Positions 1 through 11,400 of a stretch of 55,084 bases of DNA are shown here, piece by piece (within the stretch, counting starts at the first letter, position 1; each line of letters opens with the position of its first letter). The translations under genes and the position numbers were made by a program. This DNA is from a virus, in the IMG/VR virus record IMGVR_UViG_3300037194_000008, positions 1 to 55,084 of that record; one strand, written 5' to 3'. A model generated the notes under the pieces. The model was given only the letters and a program-made list of their open reading frames with translations. It was not told where the DNA came from and did no database searches.

Positions 1-55
1 GATGTTCTTGATCGGCGAGTAGCGGAGCTGCTCGTCGAACACCGTGAAGCCGAAG
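1..55. repeat. 55-bp terminal direct repeat (assembly overlap, left copy)
   Basis: Bases 1-55 are identical to 55030-55084. The repeat lies inside the capsid gene, whose frame continues unbroken across the join. This is best explained as the k-mer overlap of a circular assembly and not as a biological repeat. The unique genome length is 55,029 bp. Confidence 0.95.
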
Positions 56-345
56 CTGCGGTGCCGCGACATCGAGTAGGTACGCCACTCGATCGGCGGG
101 ACGCCGTTCTTCCACTCGCCGGTGAACTCGCTGCCCGAGTAGTGGTCAGCGCCGATGCGCCCGATCTCGGCGTCAACGATGTAGTCGTCAACACGGATGT
201 CGGGAACTCGGATGCTGCGGGCGTTCGGGTTCGGCTTGATCTCCGAACCTGTGAACATCCCGGCCACCGGGCTCGTGATGCGAAGGTACGTGGCCAGAGC
301 GACCTGGTAGTCGGTCAGGCTGTCCTTCTGGACTGGTGCGACCAT
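1..345 (-). CDS. Major capsid protein, N-terminal part (gene crosses the circular join)
   Basis: The first 115 codons of a 547-residue protein that continues at 55029 and ends at 53731. The ATG at 345-343 follows a strong AAGGAGGAG ribosome site. The reading frame reaches base 1 at a codon boundary and resumes exactly at 55029 after removing the 55-bp overlap. I assign it as the major capsid protein because it is the gene directly after portal, has a typical size for an HK97-fold coat protein, and no other capsid candidate exists. I cannot see a sequence signature that proves the fold. No scaffold gene lies between portal and capsid; a candidate is at 37102-38172. Confidence 0.72.
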   Translation of the reverse strand, partial: MVAPVQKDSLTDYQVALATYLRITSPVAGMFTGSEIKPNPNARSIRVPDIRVDDYIVDAEIGRIGADHYSGSEFTGEWKNGVPPIEWRTYSMSRHRSFGFTVFDEQLRYSPIKNI

Positions 346-427
346 GTCGCTCCTCCTTGGTTTCGGCCTGTTGCCAGGCGCTGGCGATCACAAACTACTG
401 CGTTCAACACGCCAATAGCGACACGAA

Positions 428-2416
428 TCACGCAGGAACTTCGTCTTCGACAGAAGTCAGCACAGGTTGGGCGTTTGACACACCTAGTTTCTCGAGCAAC
501 GCCTGCTGGCCTTGCACGAGCAGGCTGATCTGCTCCTGCATCTGGCCGATCACCTGGTTGTTGGCTTCGAGTTCCTGCTCGTACTGCTCGGTGACCTGGT
601 TCATCCCTTCCTTGAGCTCAAGGATCTTCGCGTCCGCAGCCTTGGCACCCTCGACGTTGCCGCTCTTCCAGAGCTCACTGATGGCGACAGCGTCAGCTGC
701 GCCGGACAGTTCGAGCTGCTTCTGGATGATGTACTGCATGGCGAGAGCAGCGTTCCCGAGGATCTCCTGGTTCTGCGTGGCGGCCATGGCCGGCAGCGCC
801 TGGCTGAGCGGGACGAACAGCTGGTTCAGGACACGCAGCTGCTTCTCGTCCTCAAGCTCCACCAGTGAGCCGGGGATACACCGGACGTAGTACTCCTGTG
901 CCAGCTCCTTGAAGTCGAAGTTCAGGGTGCCGTCCTTGTCGAAGTCACCCGTGACGAGCTCGTTGCCCTCTTCGTCGACCATCACGGTGTACGGCTGGAG
1001 CCCGGCCTTGAGCAGCTTGATCCTGGCTTCGGCTGTCGGCATGACGCTCTTGATGGCAGCCAGCTCGTGGAAGTACATCGTCAGGGCGTACGAGCAGTAG
1101 TGGCTGAAGAAGCCCTCGACCGCCTTCTGGTAGTTGTTCGTGGTCGTGTCGACCAGCTGGTTCTGGGCCTCGACTCCTTGCGGCGTCGCGCTCATTCCAC
1201 CGTTGCCAGCCTGTGTCGCCATGAGCTGATCGCTCGCGCCGAACAGGCTGATCATGTTGCCCTGGTTCTGCTCGGTGATCGCACCGAACTGCATGAGCGA
1301 CTGGGTGTTGACCTCGAACGGTTCGATCTTCGCGTTCGGGTTCGGGATCTGGGTGTACTTGCCCGGGCTCAGGTTGGGGATGGAATTGACCGTGCCGTAG
1401 CCGATGATGCTCGGGTTGATGTTCCGGTACCAGAGCTTCATCGCGCCGTTGAGCATCAGATCCTGGAAGTCCTGGCGACCGATGAGCAGCTCGACCTGGC
1501 TCTTGCCGTACGGCTGGTTGTCGTCCTTCTCCATGACGAGGAAGAACACCGGGTGGTGCTTCAGCGGGTGCTTGTTCTTCTCGATGCGCAGCAGCATCAT
1601 CGTGTTCGCGTCGAACGTCAGGAAGTTCTCACCGGTCGAGGAGTACCAGGTGATGATCTCGTAGCCCTCGGGGATGGTGTGGTGCTTCGACGACTGCTTG
1701 TCGACGGACTGCATGTCCTTGGATCGGGGCTTCTCCATCTTCAACCGGCGCAGCGCGGCGTGGTCCCAGCCGGGTACCTCGTCGTAGCAGAGCTGCCGGA
1801 CTTCACCCTCGGTCAGGTAGCGACGCACGAAGATGTTCGTGGCCTCTCGGATGTCCTTGGCGCCTGGCTCCGGGAAGACGTCCCGATAGTGGATCGAGTC
1901 GTACTTCATGTACCAGGAGCCGGCGGCGTCCTGCACCAGCGCCGGGATCACACAGGCGAAGCCGAGCGTCAGCGCCGTCTTGGTCGACGCGAAGAGCGAC
2001 TGCTGCATGTCGTTGGAGTACTGGTCCGAGCCGATGATCTTGGAGGTCAGCACGTACTTGCTGAAGATCCCCTTGGGTGTGTCGTCGTCGAAGATGCTGA
2101 TGACCTCGACGTTGGGCGTGTTCTGCACGAGGGAGCGAGCCGTCCGCCGGACCAGGCCGGCCGTCTCTCCTGAGCTGACGTTCGGCAGGTCTGCCTTCGG
2201 GTGGATGACCTCGGCGTCGGCGAGCTTCTCCAGCACGTCGTAGCCCTGCAGGCGCTTGTCGGCTTCGGTCTTGTAGCGTCGCCAAAGACCGTGAAGGGCC
2301 TGCCCGACGGGAGCGATGTTCCGATACTCGAGAGCCCCATTGCGCTCGTCGATCTCGTAGCTCGTGTACCACTGAGTGAACTCGGTGATGGGCTTGTGCC
2401 CCGTGATCATTGCCAT
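428..2416 (-). CDS. Portal protein
   Basis: A 662-residue protein expected to form the dodecameric ring at the capsid vertex through which DNA enters and leaves and on which the short tail is built. Size, position between the giant virion gene and the capsid gene, and the long body with polar segments around residues 90-430 fit podoviral portals. The C-terminal ~90 residues are Gln/Glu-rich and predicted coiled coil, as in portal barrel regions. The ATG at 2416 overlaps the end of the giant gene by 10 bases, so translation is probably coupled. An 82-base gap with the capsid ribosome site follows its stop. Assignment rests on context and general resemblance, not on a catalytic motif. Confidence 0.75.
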   Translation of the reverse strand: MAMITGHKPITEFTQWYTSYEIDERNGALEYRNIAPVGQALHGLWRRYKTEADKRLQGYDVLEKLADAEVIHPKADLPNVSSGETAGLVRRTARSLVQNTPNVEVISIFDDDTPKGIFSKYVLTSKIIGSDQYSNDMQQSLFASTKTALTLGFACVIPALVQDAAGSWYMKYDSIHYRDVFPEPGAKDIREATNIFVRRYLTEGEVRQLCYDEVPGWDHAALRRLKMEKPRSKDMQSVDKQSSKHHTIPEGYEIITWYSSTGENFLTFDANTMMLLRIEKNKHPLKHHPVFFLVMEKDDNQPYGKSQVELLIGRQDFQDLMLNGAMKLWYRNINPSIIGYGTVNSIPNLSPGKYTQIPNPNAKIEPFEVNTQSLMQFGAITEQNQGNMISLFGASDQLMATQAGNGGMSATPQGVEAQNQLVDTTTNNYQKAVEGFFSHYCSYALTMYFHELAAIKSVMPTAEARIKLLKAGLQPYTVMVDEEGNELVTGDFDKDGTLNFDFKELAQEYYVRCIPGSLVELEDEKQLRVLNQLFVPLSQALPAMAATQNQEILGNAALAMQYIIQKQLELSGAADAVAISELWKSGNVEGAKAADAKILELKEGMNQVTEQYEQELEANNQVIGQMQEQISLLVQGQQALLEKLGVSNAQPVLTSVEDEVPA

Positions 2417-5400
2417 TGCTTGAGCCTTCCTCGCTCAGACGAGATTCTTTCACGCCGGATGCTGGCTCGGCGGATAATCGGGTTCGACGTGTTGATGAAT
2501 GGAATGCCGTCAGCAAACGTGGCTCGCTGGAACTGGAACCCATTGAACCTGATCGGGGAGATGTGCGGGCCGTAGCCACCTCGGCCACCTCCACCACCGC
2601 CACCGCTGTAGCCGCCGTAGCCACCACCGCCATAGCCATAGCCGCCACTGGCGAATCGCTCGCCATTGTCGCTGCCGAGGTCGAGCTCACCGATCGCATC
2701 GGCCACTCGTTCGGCAGCTGCGCGGATCTCTTCCTCGGGCAGCGGGAGCTCCCAGTTCTCGCCGCGGCGCTTGATTGCGCGCATGCCCGTGTTGATGCCG
2801 GCCGGGCCGTCGACGACGTTCATGCGCTCGTCGAGCTCGAGTCCGGTGTCGGCCTCCTGGTACGGACGGTTCAGCATCTTGATGCCAAGAGCGCCCATGA
2901 TCCCGTCACGGGTGAAGCCGGTGGCACGAGGCCAACCGTCCGGACCCATCATGTAGGTCGTGTTCAGCTGGGTGTACTCCAGCGTGTCGGAGAACGGGAT
3001 CTCCTTCGACCACACGAAGTCGTACAGGCCCTTCTGCTCCGGATCGTCGAGCGGCCCGAACCACAGCCGCTTCATGCGCGAGTTGGCCATCGACTTGGTC
3101 AGGCCCATCTCGATGCCCTCTTCGACGAGCTGCTTCATCCACTTCTCCTGCAGCGCCTCGCGCATCTCGAAGGTGAGGAAGTAGCCGTTGAGCGCAGCGT
3201 CGTCGAGCTGGATCTCACCCTTGGCCAGGGCAGAGATCGTGGCGCGTGCGCCCTCGTCGGTCGGAACCTCGCGGCCCTTGTCGTTGATGATCGACATGGC
3301 GCCCAGGCCCTGTGACTCCGCGTACTGCTTGGCCGCGGCCTCGACATCACGCAGGTTGTAGCGAACGCCGGCGTCCCGAGCCTGCTGCTTCAGGACGTTG
3401 ACCGCCTCCTCCTCGGTGAGCGAGGGGGCACCGCCGAGTCCGACGAACGAGGCGAGCAAGGTCTCCTCGATCTCAGCATCGGACTTGGGCGTGAGCTCGA
3501 ACTGCCGGATCTTCGGCACCATGTTCTGGCGGAACATGTCGGAGCCGGTGAATCCGCCACCCGACACAGCCGTGAACAGCGAGCCGATCAGGGCCAGGCC
3601 GAAGCGAGTCTCGGTCAGCGACCGCACCTGCGCGTCGGCAGGGTTGCGAGACACGTAGCCAACCTGCGTCTCGCCGTCCTCGCCCGTGAACTCCTTGAGG
3701 TTGTCGGTCGGCACGAGGTTGCCCTCGGCGTCAGTGGCCATCTCGCCACGGATGCCACTCGTCTTCGGCTGCACCCACGGGTTCCGGTCGTACTGGTCGG
3801 TGCCGACGTAGATCATGTTCACCATGGCGTTCTCCATCAGCATCCGGTCGAGGATGCCAACGGCGGTGGTGAGCAGGTGCGCTGAGGCAGCCATGGATTC
3901 GGGCGTGCCCTTCTCCGCCTCGGACACAGCCTGGTTGTGGAGCTCGGCCACGGTGTCACTCCAGGCTTCCCAGAGCTGGGCGTTCACCAGCGGGTGAGAG
4001 CCGATGGCGTCCTTGAAGCCGTGGTAGACCTCCATGAAGTTGCCGGTCTCGTAGAACCGCTCGAACCCGATGACCGGGCTGAGGAAGGTACGCAAGATCC
4101 AGTTCATCTGGCCGACCGCACGAGTGCCGCCTTCACCGTCCGGCACCTTGAAGTAGGAGTCCAGACCGAAGGGCAGCCAGTCGAGGAAGATGGCGTCTCG
4201 GTTGGCGAAGTCGTTCTGCAGCTTGCGCGGGTCGTGGACGAAGCCAGCTCCCTGGAGCTCAGCCGCGCGGCGCCGGTACTTCTCCTCCTCGTCCTCACCT
4301 GACAGGCCGAGTCCGCCGGCGATGAGGCCGAACTGGAACAGCATGGTGTGGGTGATGCCTCCCCGGATGAAGGAGTCCGCCAGGTCGAGGCCCTCGAGGA
4401 CCTCGCTCATGTCGTAGTACTCCTTGTTCTCCGGATCGTAGGGCTCACCGCGCAGCGCCGACTGCATGCGCTTGACGATCTTCTTCTCGCGTCCGTCGAA
4501 GAGCGCAGCCGCGAAGTCGGCCGGCCCCTGCATGCCGGTGATGCTGATCGAATAGTTGGCCCAGAAGTTCTGGAACGCGGCCAACATCTTCATCAGGTTG
4601 CCGGTGGCGTTCCACATCGGGCTGTCGTTCTCCGACAAGGGCTCGATCACACCGCGCACGGCCAGCGACAGGATCGACGGCTTCAGGTTGCGCGTCTGCG
4701 CAATCGAGGCAATCGCCATGTTGTGGGCCTCGCGGTCCTGCTGGTAGATCCACTCCGGGTTCCGCTGCATCTGGGCGATGAGCATGTCGATGGAGTAGAT
4801 GTTCTCACCGATGGGGTCGGCAGCGATCTTGCGCATCACCGTCTCCATGTAGATCCGCGCCAGGTCGCGCGGCATCATGCCCCAGGACGGGTCCTGCAGG
4901 CGGGCGCCCCACTTGGCGTAACGCTCCAGCCACTTCTCGATCTTGCCGATGCCCGGCATCGAGGGGTACTGGTACATCAGCTCCTTGTAGACCATGGCCC
5001 GGAACTCCGACCGCGAGCTGAGCGCGTTGACCAGATCGTTGACCTGCTTCAGCTGCTCAGTCGATTCGTACGTCAACGTGAAGCCGAGCTCGTTGGCGAT
5101 GGCCGCGATGCTCGTGTCTGAGAACCGCTCGGCCAGCTTCATCTGCGCCTGTCCGACACGGCCCGTCGACTCACCGACGGCCACGTTGGCGAACATGTTG
5201 AGCGTGCGCATGACGAACGCCTGGATCGGGGCGGAGATCACGAGCGCGGCGTTGAACATCGCGTTGCCGACTCGGAGGTTGAGCAAGCTGCGGAACAGCG
5301 CGGTGGTCTTGGTGCTGTGCCCGATGAAGGTCTGGCCCGGTGCACGGACGCCGCGCATCTGACGCTGGCCGGGAACCGGTGCGTCGCCCTCAGCTCGCCA

Positions 5401-8400
5401 GTTGGCCAGCTGACGATCCTGCCAGCCCTGTGCGCTGTTCGGATCGTTCTCACCGCGGATCGAGGAGTAGATCCTCGAGCCGATGACGATGTCCTCCAGC
5501 TGAGCCTTCGACGACCCGAACAGGTCGAGCTCGGTGGTCAGCAGGTTGACGTCTGCGCTGATCGAGATGAGCATGCGGTTGGTCTCAGGGTCCATCAGCA
5601 GGTTCTGCTTGAGCAGGTCCGAGGAGACCGGCAGCGCACGCAGGTTGCTCGTGGCTCCCTGGTATCCGTGCATCAGTCCGTCGACGGCCAGCAGGTAGAC
5701 CGGATCGAAACGCGGGTTGCGATCTTCACCCCAGGCCGTGCCGAACGCCGTCTCGATCCAGGCGTCCCAGCTCGCTGCCTTCGGATCAGCCGAGGCGTCG
5801 TTGGACTTCTCGGTGCGAGGAGCCCAGCCGCCGGAGCGGTGCGCGTTCGCCATGTAGATCGCCGACACATGGTTGTTGTCCATGAGCGGGATGCGTCCGC
5901 CGGCGGTCGGGTAGTCGTTGTTCCGAATGTTGATCCGGATCTCCTGCGCGATCTCCACAGCCCGAGCACCGCTGATGATGCCGAGCTCGCCGATCTTGTC
6001 GTCCATGCCCCAGGGCTTGCCCAGCATCATCCGGACCCAGGTGTCGAACATCTGGTTCTGGTTGCCGAACAGGTTGAGCTCACCCATGACCTGGCTCATG
6101 ATCGAGCGGTAGTCACGCTTCTGTTCCTTGGTCCAGCCCTTGCGGTTGAGGCGCTTGAACAGACCGGAGATCTCTTCGCGGGCGTACATCCGGCGAGCCG
6201 ACTCAGCCTGCGTCTCCTGCCGCCACCCGGTCTGGGATGCGTCCTTGGCCGGCAGCCTGGTCAGCATCTCCCAGGCGTTGGCTCCGTCGTCGCTGAACTT
6301 CTCGACGATGGTGCCGCGCTCGAAGCTCTTGGCGAAGGCGCGCGACTTGTCCAGCCGCTTGTGCACGGTGAGGGCGCCGGTGCTCATGGCCGCGGCCAGG
6401 GCGTTGTGCGCCGACACCGCGCCGGCCTCGTTGAAGTCGTAGGCCTGGCCGTCGAGCAGCGGGTTGTCACCCGAGGAGTGGGCCTCACCGAACTGGAGGT
6501 AGACGCGGATCGGGTCCGCGCCGCCCGGCTTGAAGACCTCGACCTGCCAGTTGTTGTGCAGGCGCATGCCCGAGCCATCGGGGTTCTTCTGCAGCTGGGC
6601 GTCGAACCGGCGGATCAGCTCGGTGTGCAGCGGGCCGTCAGCCGGACCGTCAAGCAGGTCAGCGAACAAGCCAGGAACCAAGCGAGTGGTGCCGTCCTCG
6701 TTGAGGGCGTTCGGTCCTGCGAAGCCTGCCGACCGCAGGATGTTCTCCGGGTTGGCTTGCGGCGTCAGGAGGTACGTGATGACAGCCCTGGCAATCTGGG
6801 CGTTGGCCGTGTCCGCCACCTGGAGGTTGCGAGCCCAGGCAGGCTTCGGTCCGCCGGCGGAAGCTTGAGCCGCGGCGAACTGGCCGAGCAGGTCACCGAT
6901 CTCGACGTTGGCCCGAGCGATCGAGCGCGCGGTCGAGTACGGGATGCGGACGTCGTCCTGGCGGGCCAGCTTGTGCAACAGGGTGTTGGTCACCGTGACC
7001 GCACCCGGCCACTCCTTGCTGCCCTTGCTGATGCCTGGGTAGAAGAACTCAACCATGTCGTCCAGGAAGTTGAACTCGAAGAAGGCCAGCGCGTTCCGGT
7101 AGTTGTTGATCCGACCGGAGAACGCCTCCTTGCTGTCAGCCGAGAGCACGTCCGAGATCAGGTCGACCATCGTGCCGTTCGAGAACACGTCCCAGGAGTA
7201 GTCCTGCAGCAGCTCCGGCATCGGCACGACGACGTACTTCATGCCGTTCCATTCGAGCTGGATCTTGTCGCCGTACTCCTGCAGCTCGGTGTGAATCTCC
7301 AGGCGCCGGCCGAAGCCCGCCTCGTTGCGCACGTCGTGGATGACACCGCTGTGGTCGGTCGACAGCGGCTCCGCCTTCGACTGGCCGAGCGCGATGTTCA
7401 TGCCGTTGTTCTCCGACAGGAGGTCAGGCAGGTCAGCGATCCGCGGGGCCTTGAGGCCGTGGCGGTACAGGATGATCCGACCGTCACTGTGCACGAACGG
7501 GATGATGTCGCCGCGCTCGATCACGTCGCCGGTCTCCGGCCGCAGCGAGTTGCGACGAGAGATCTTGGAGTGGAAGTCATTGAGCGACTGCTCGATGGAC
7601 TTGACGCGGGGCAGGTCCGGACCGGCCATCTTCAGCAGCGCGGCCCGAGCTTCAGCATTGGCAGGGTCCAGCATCGACAGCAGGTGCGCGTGGGCTCGAG
7701 CGTGCAGCCCGTCTCGCCGCCCGTCGTCGAGCAGGATGTCGAAGCCGTTGTACATCCGGGACGGCAGGATGTCGGTGACGGCCTTGCGGTCCCGGAGCTT
7801 GACCGAGTTCGCGTTGCGGATCGCAGCGTTCTCGTCGGTGCCGATGGGGTCGATGGCCAGCGCGGTCACGATGTTCTTCACCGGAGAGATGCGCTGCGTC
7901 TCAAGGAACGTCGACTCGTAGGCCCGCTCGTTCTGCGTCAGGCCGGAGGTCTCGCTCGGCACGTAGACATGCTTGCTGCCCTTGAGCGCGATGTAGCCGC
8001 GAGCCAACAGGTAGCGCGCCGACTCCGCCCGGAGATCCGCGGCACCGTTGTTGGACCCGAGGATGATCGTGGCGCCGGAGTCGATGAGGTAGCGCAGCGA
8101 CTTCTCGACCCGCTCCTGCACCGCATCGGGATCGCGCTCCGGCTTCTGGAAGGTGTCGAGCTGGACCAGCGCGACATCGTCCTTGACCACGTTGTCGTAC
8201 TTGGCACGCTTGCCACCGGACAGCGCCTCGACGGTGATCATGCCGCCGGCGAAGTTGCTGGCCGCCTCGTCGACGACCTGCCAACCGCGGCGGTAGTCGT
8301 TGCCTGGCGTGACCGTCTGATGCAGCGCCTGGAGGATGCGCTGGGTGTGGCGCACCGCCTCCATGTTGCGAGGAGCGATGACGCCGGGGATGGCGCCGAA

Positions 8401-11400
8401 GCTGACGTCGAGACGCTCTGCGTCGACTGCCACACCTGCCAGGTCGAGGACCCGGGCGTAGCTCTGACGGAAGTCGTCACGGTGCCGAGCCTCGACACGG
8501 GCCGAGTGCACGCGAGCTCGCTGCTCCTCCAGCACACGGATGCGCTCGTCACGAGCTGACCGCTCCTTGTCGGTCATCGCCGTGCCGATGCCCAGCACCC
8601 GCTGATGGCCGACGTGGCTGAGCGGGGTGTTCTGGATACGACCAGGCTGAGAGAACCAGCCGTCGCCGAACATCCCGAGCATCGTGTCGGTGATGCCGGT
8701 GAAAGCGGGCACGAGGTCCGGGTTGATGAGCAACTCGTCCTGGAAGAACCGCTGCACGCCCTGGTTGCCGGTGTCACCGAGCATCGAGCGCAGCACGTCC
8801 ATGCTCAGCGTCCGGAGCTCGACGTTCTCGACCGGCACGAACTCGCCGTTGCGTTCGACCGACAGCGGGTCGTCCGGATGCTCGAGCTGGAAGGCGATGA
8901 CCTCTTCGGCGGTGAAAGCCACGCGCTCACCGTTGACGGTGCCGACCACGATGTGCTGGAGCTTCAGCATCTTGTAGATCGCGTTGTAGGCCGCCGGGTC
9001 GATGCCGCCGTTGCCCTGGTCCGTGGTCATCCACAGCTCAGTCTTGATGCGCAGCATCTTGGCGAAGTCCCGCTCGGTGATCCACGCCGCATGCGCCTCG
9101 GCCAGCCGCACCGGGTTCGGGTGCTTGAACCGGGACTTGGCCGGCTTGCCCGACTTGCCTGCGTCGAGCAGCGCCTGCGTGCCCTCGGCGACCAGGCCAC
9201 CGTTGTCCATCCAGATGGAGGCGATCAGCGACTCCGCCGTGTCCGGCAGGAGATCGTGGTTCATCCCCTCGAAGTAGACGTTGTGGTACCAACCCTCACC
9301 CTCAGGCTGAGAGTCGGGGTGCAGGAAGTCGAGCTCGATCTGCAGCGACTCGACCGGCACACCCAACCGAGCTGCCCGACGTTCCACTGCAGCTCGCAGT
9401 CGGGACACGGTGATGTAGGCAAGGTCGACGTTGGGACCGGACTCGAGCTCGAAGCCGAGGTTGCCGACATAGAGCGGCACCTCCTCACCGTTGATGCGGA
9501 GCTTGTGGACGAAGCGGTTGTTCAGCTGAGCCACCGGCATTGGCCGCGGCGTGGGCGAGCCGGCCGGCGTGACGATGATGTCGTTGAACTGGCTGGCGTC
9601 TTCCTTGATGTCAGCCCACGACAGGGTGGCCGTGGTTAGCAGCTGATCCAGGCCCTCGGTCTTGAACGTGCGTCGGGTGGCGAACGCCGGGATGGCCCAA
9701 CGCTTCGGTCCGTTGCCGTTGGCAGCGATGCCACCCGGCGCCGCCGAGGAGTCCATGCGCTCCTGAGTGGCAACGAGCTGAGACATCAGGCCTGGCGTCC
9801 AGGACCCGTACTGCTCAGGCCGCAGCAGCGTCGTGTTCAGCACACGCACAGCGTCGTCGAGCACCACCGGCGGAGAAGGCTGCCGAGCCATGCCGTGCAT
9901 CCACACCGCGGCTTCGGCCAGCGGGCTGGTGTCGGACAGCAGGTCCTCGGCGAGGTAGCTGAACGACGTGTCCAGGTACTTGAAGAACTGGTGGCTGCTC
10001 TCGAGCGGGTCACCCTTCGGGAACGGAGGCGTCGAGATGTGGCTGGCCACGCCAATGGCCTTGTCCGCCAACTGCACGCCCATGGCCCCGCGGCTGAGCA
10101 CGTCCCACTGCTCGGGCTTGAGGTCGATCCGGCCAGCCTTGCGCTGCTGCTGGAGCACAGCCCATGCGTCAGCCGCTTCAGGTGCACGGGTCGGGAAGCT
10201 CGTCATCGAGCTGACGTACTCGATGATGTTCGCCCGGGCCGCAGCGTCAACCTGCTCGTCGCCGGTCAGGTGGAACCGCTGCACCAGCTGGAGTGCCTGG
10301 TTGTTGTCGAGCATGCCCTGGATCAGTTCGGCGTTCAGCGCGTACTGCTCGTCGAGCGCCTCGATCCGGCGGTCGAGCTCGTCACCGGAGTAGAGCGAGG
10401 AGTAGCCGTCGATGATCGTGGCCTGCTCTGCAGCCAGCTGCGCGAGCAGACCCTGAATCCACTCCTGCACCACGGCCTTGTCGAGACCCCGGAACTCCGG
10501 CAGCTTGCGGTCGAGGGTGAACCGCTGCATCTGCTCGACCGCGTAGTCCTTGAGCTGGCTGAGCAACCCGGCACTCCGGGTGTCCACGTTGGACTGGACC
10601 TCACCGACCAGCCGCATGATCTTGGCGACCGCACGGTAGGCCTGCGCCGACAGCCGCTTGCTGTCTTCGATGGTGGCCGGGTGATCCAGCGCACTGGTCA
10701 TCGTGATGGCCAGGTCGTTGGCCAGGCGCATGGCTGAGAACGAGCCGCCTGCCTGGTTGGCACGAGCGTCCAGCGCCATCAGGTAGTTCATGTCCCTCGA
10801 CAGCGACATCTCGTCGGCGTCGTCGTACTGGTAGAACCGCTCGTACTCGGTGTTGTCCAGCAGCGTTGACAGGCTCGACTCGAACATGAGCCGCTCTTGC
10901 AGCTTGCCGGCAGCCGTCACGTCCATGGCCTTCGGCGTCATCAGCGCGAGGGCCAGCGGCTTCGACTCCCAGTCGTCGAGCATGTCCAGCATCTCGAGCA
11001 GCGAGGAATCCTGGTTCGGGTCGAAGCCCTCCCACTCGATCGGCCGGCCATAGGCGTCCATGGACTGGCCCGAGGTACGGATCAGGTTCCCGATGTCGGT
11101 GCTGAGCGAGCTCAGGCTGTGGGAGGTCAGCGACTCCTGGAGCTGCTCGAAGTTGGGCAGGAAGCCGAAGGCGTCCATCAGCATCTGCAGTTCGCCGTAC
11201 GCCTCGTACGACGTCGGGGTCTGGCCCTTGTCGGTCGAGTGGGCGTCGAAGCCGGTGACCACACCCCGTGTCAGGGCGAGCATCGCGCGAGGGCTGAAGC
11301 CGCGCGGGATGTTGATGGCCATGCTCATGGCCCGGCGGAACTTCCGCAGGTCCTCCAGGTCCTCCGAGGTCGGCGGGTCGTCCGGGTTGTTGAGCAGGGC

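Noticed and set aside
1-55. Biological terminal repeat (phage direct terminal repeats)
   Set aside because: The repeat is only 55 bp, lies in the middle of a capsid codon sequence, and equals a common assembler k-mer, so an assembly overlap is far more likely.
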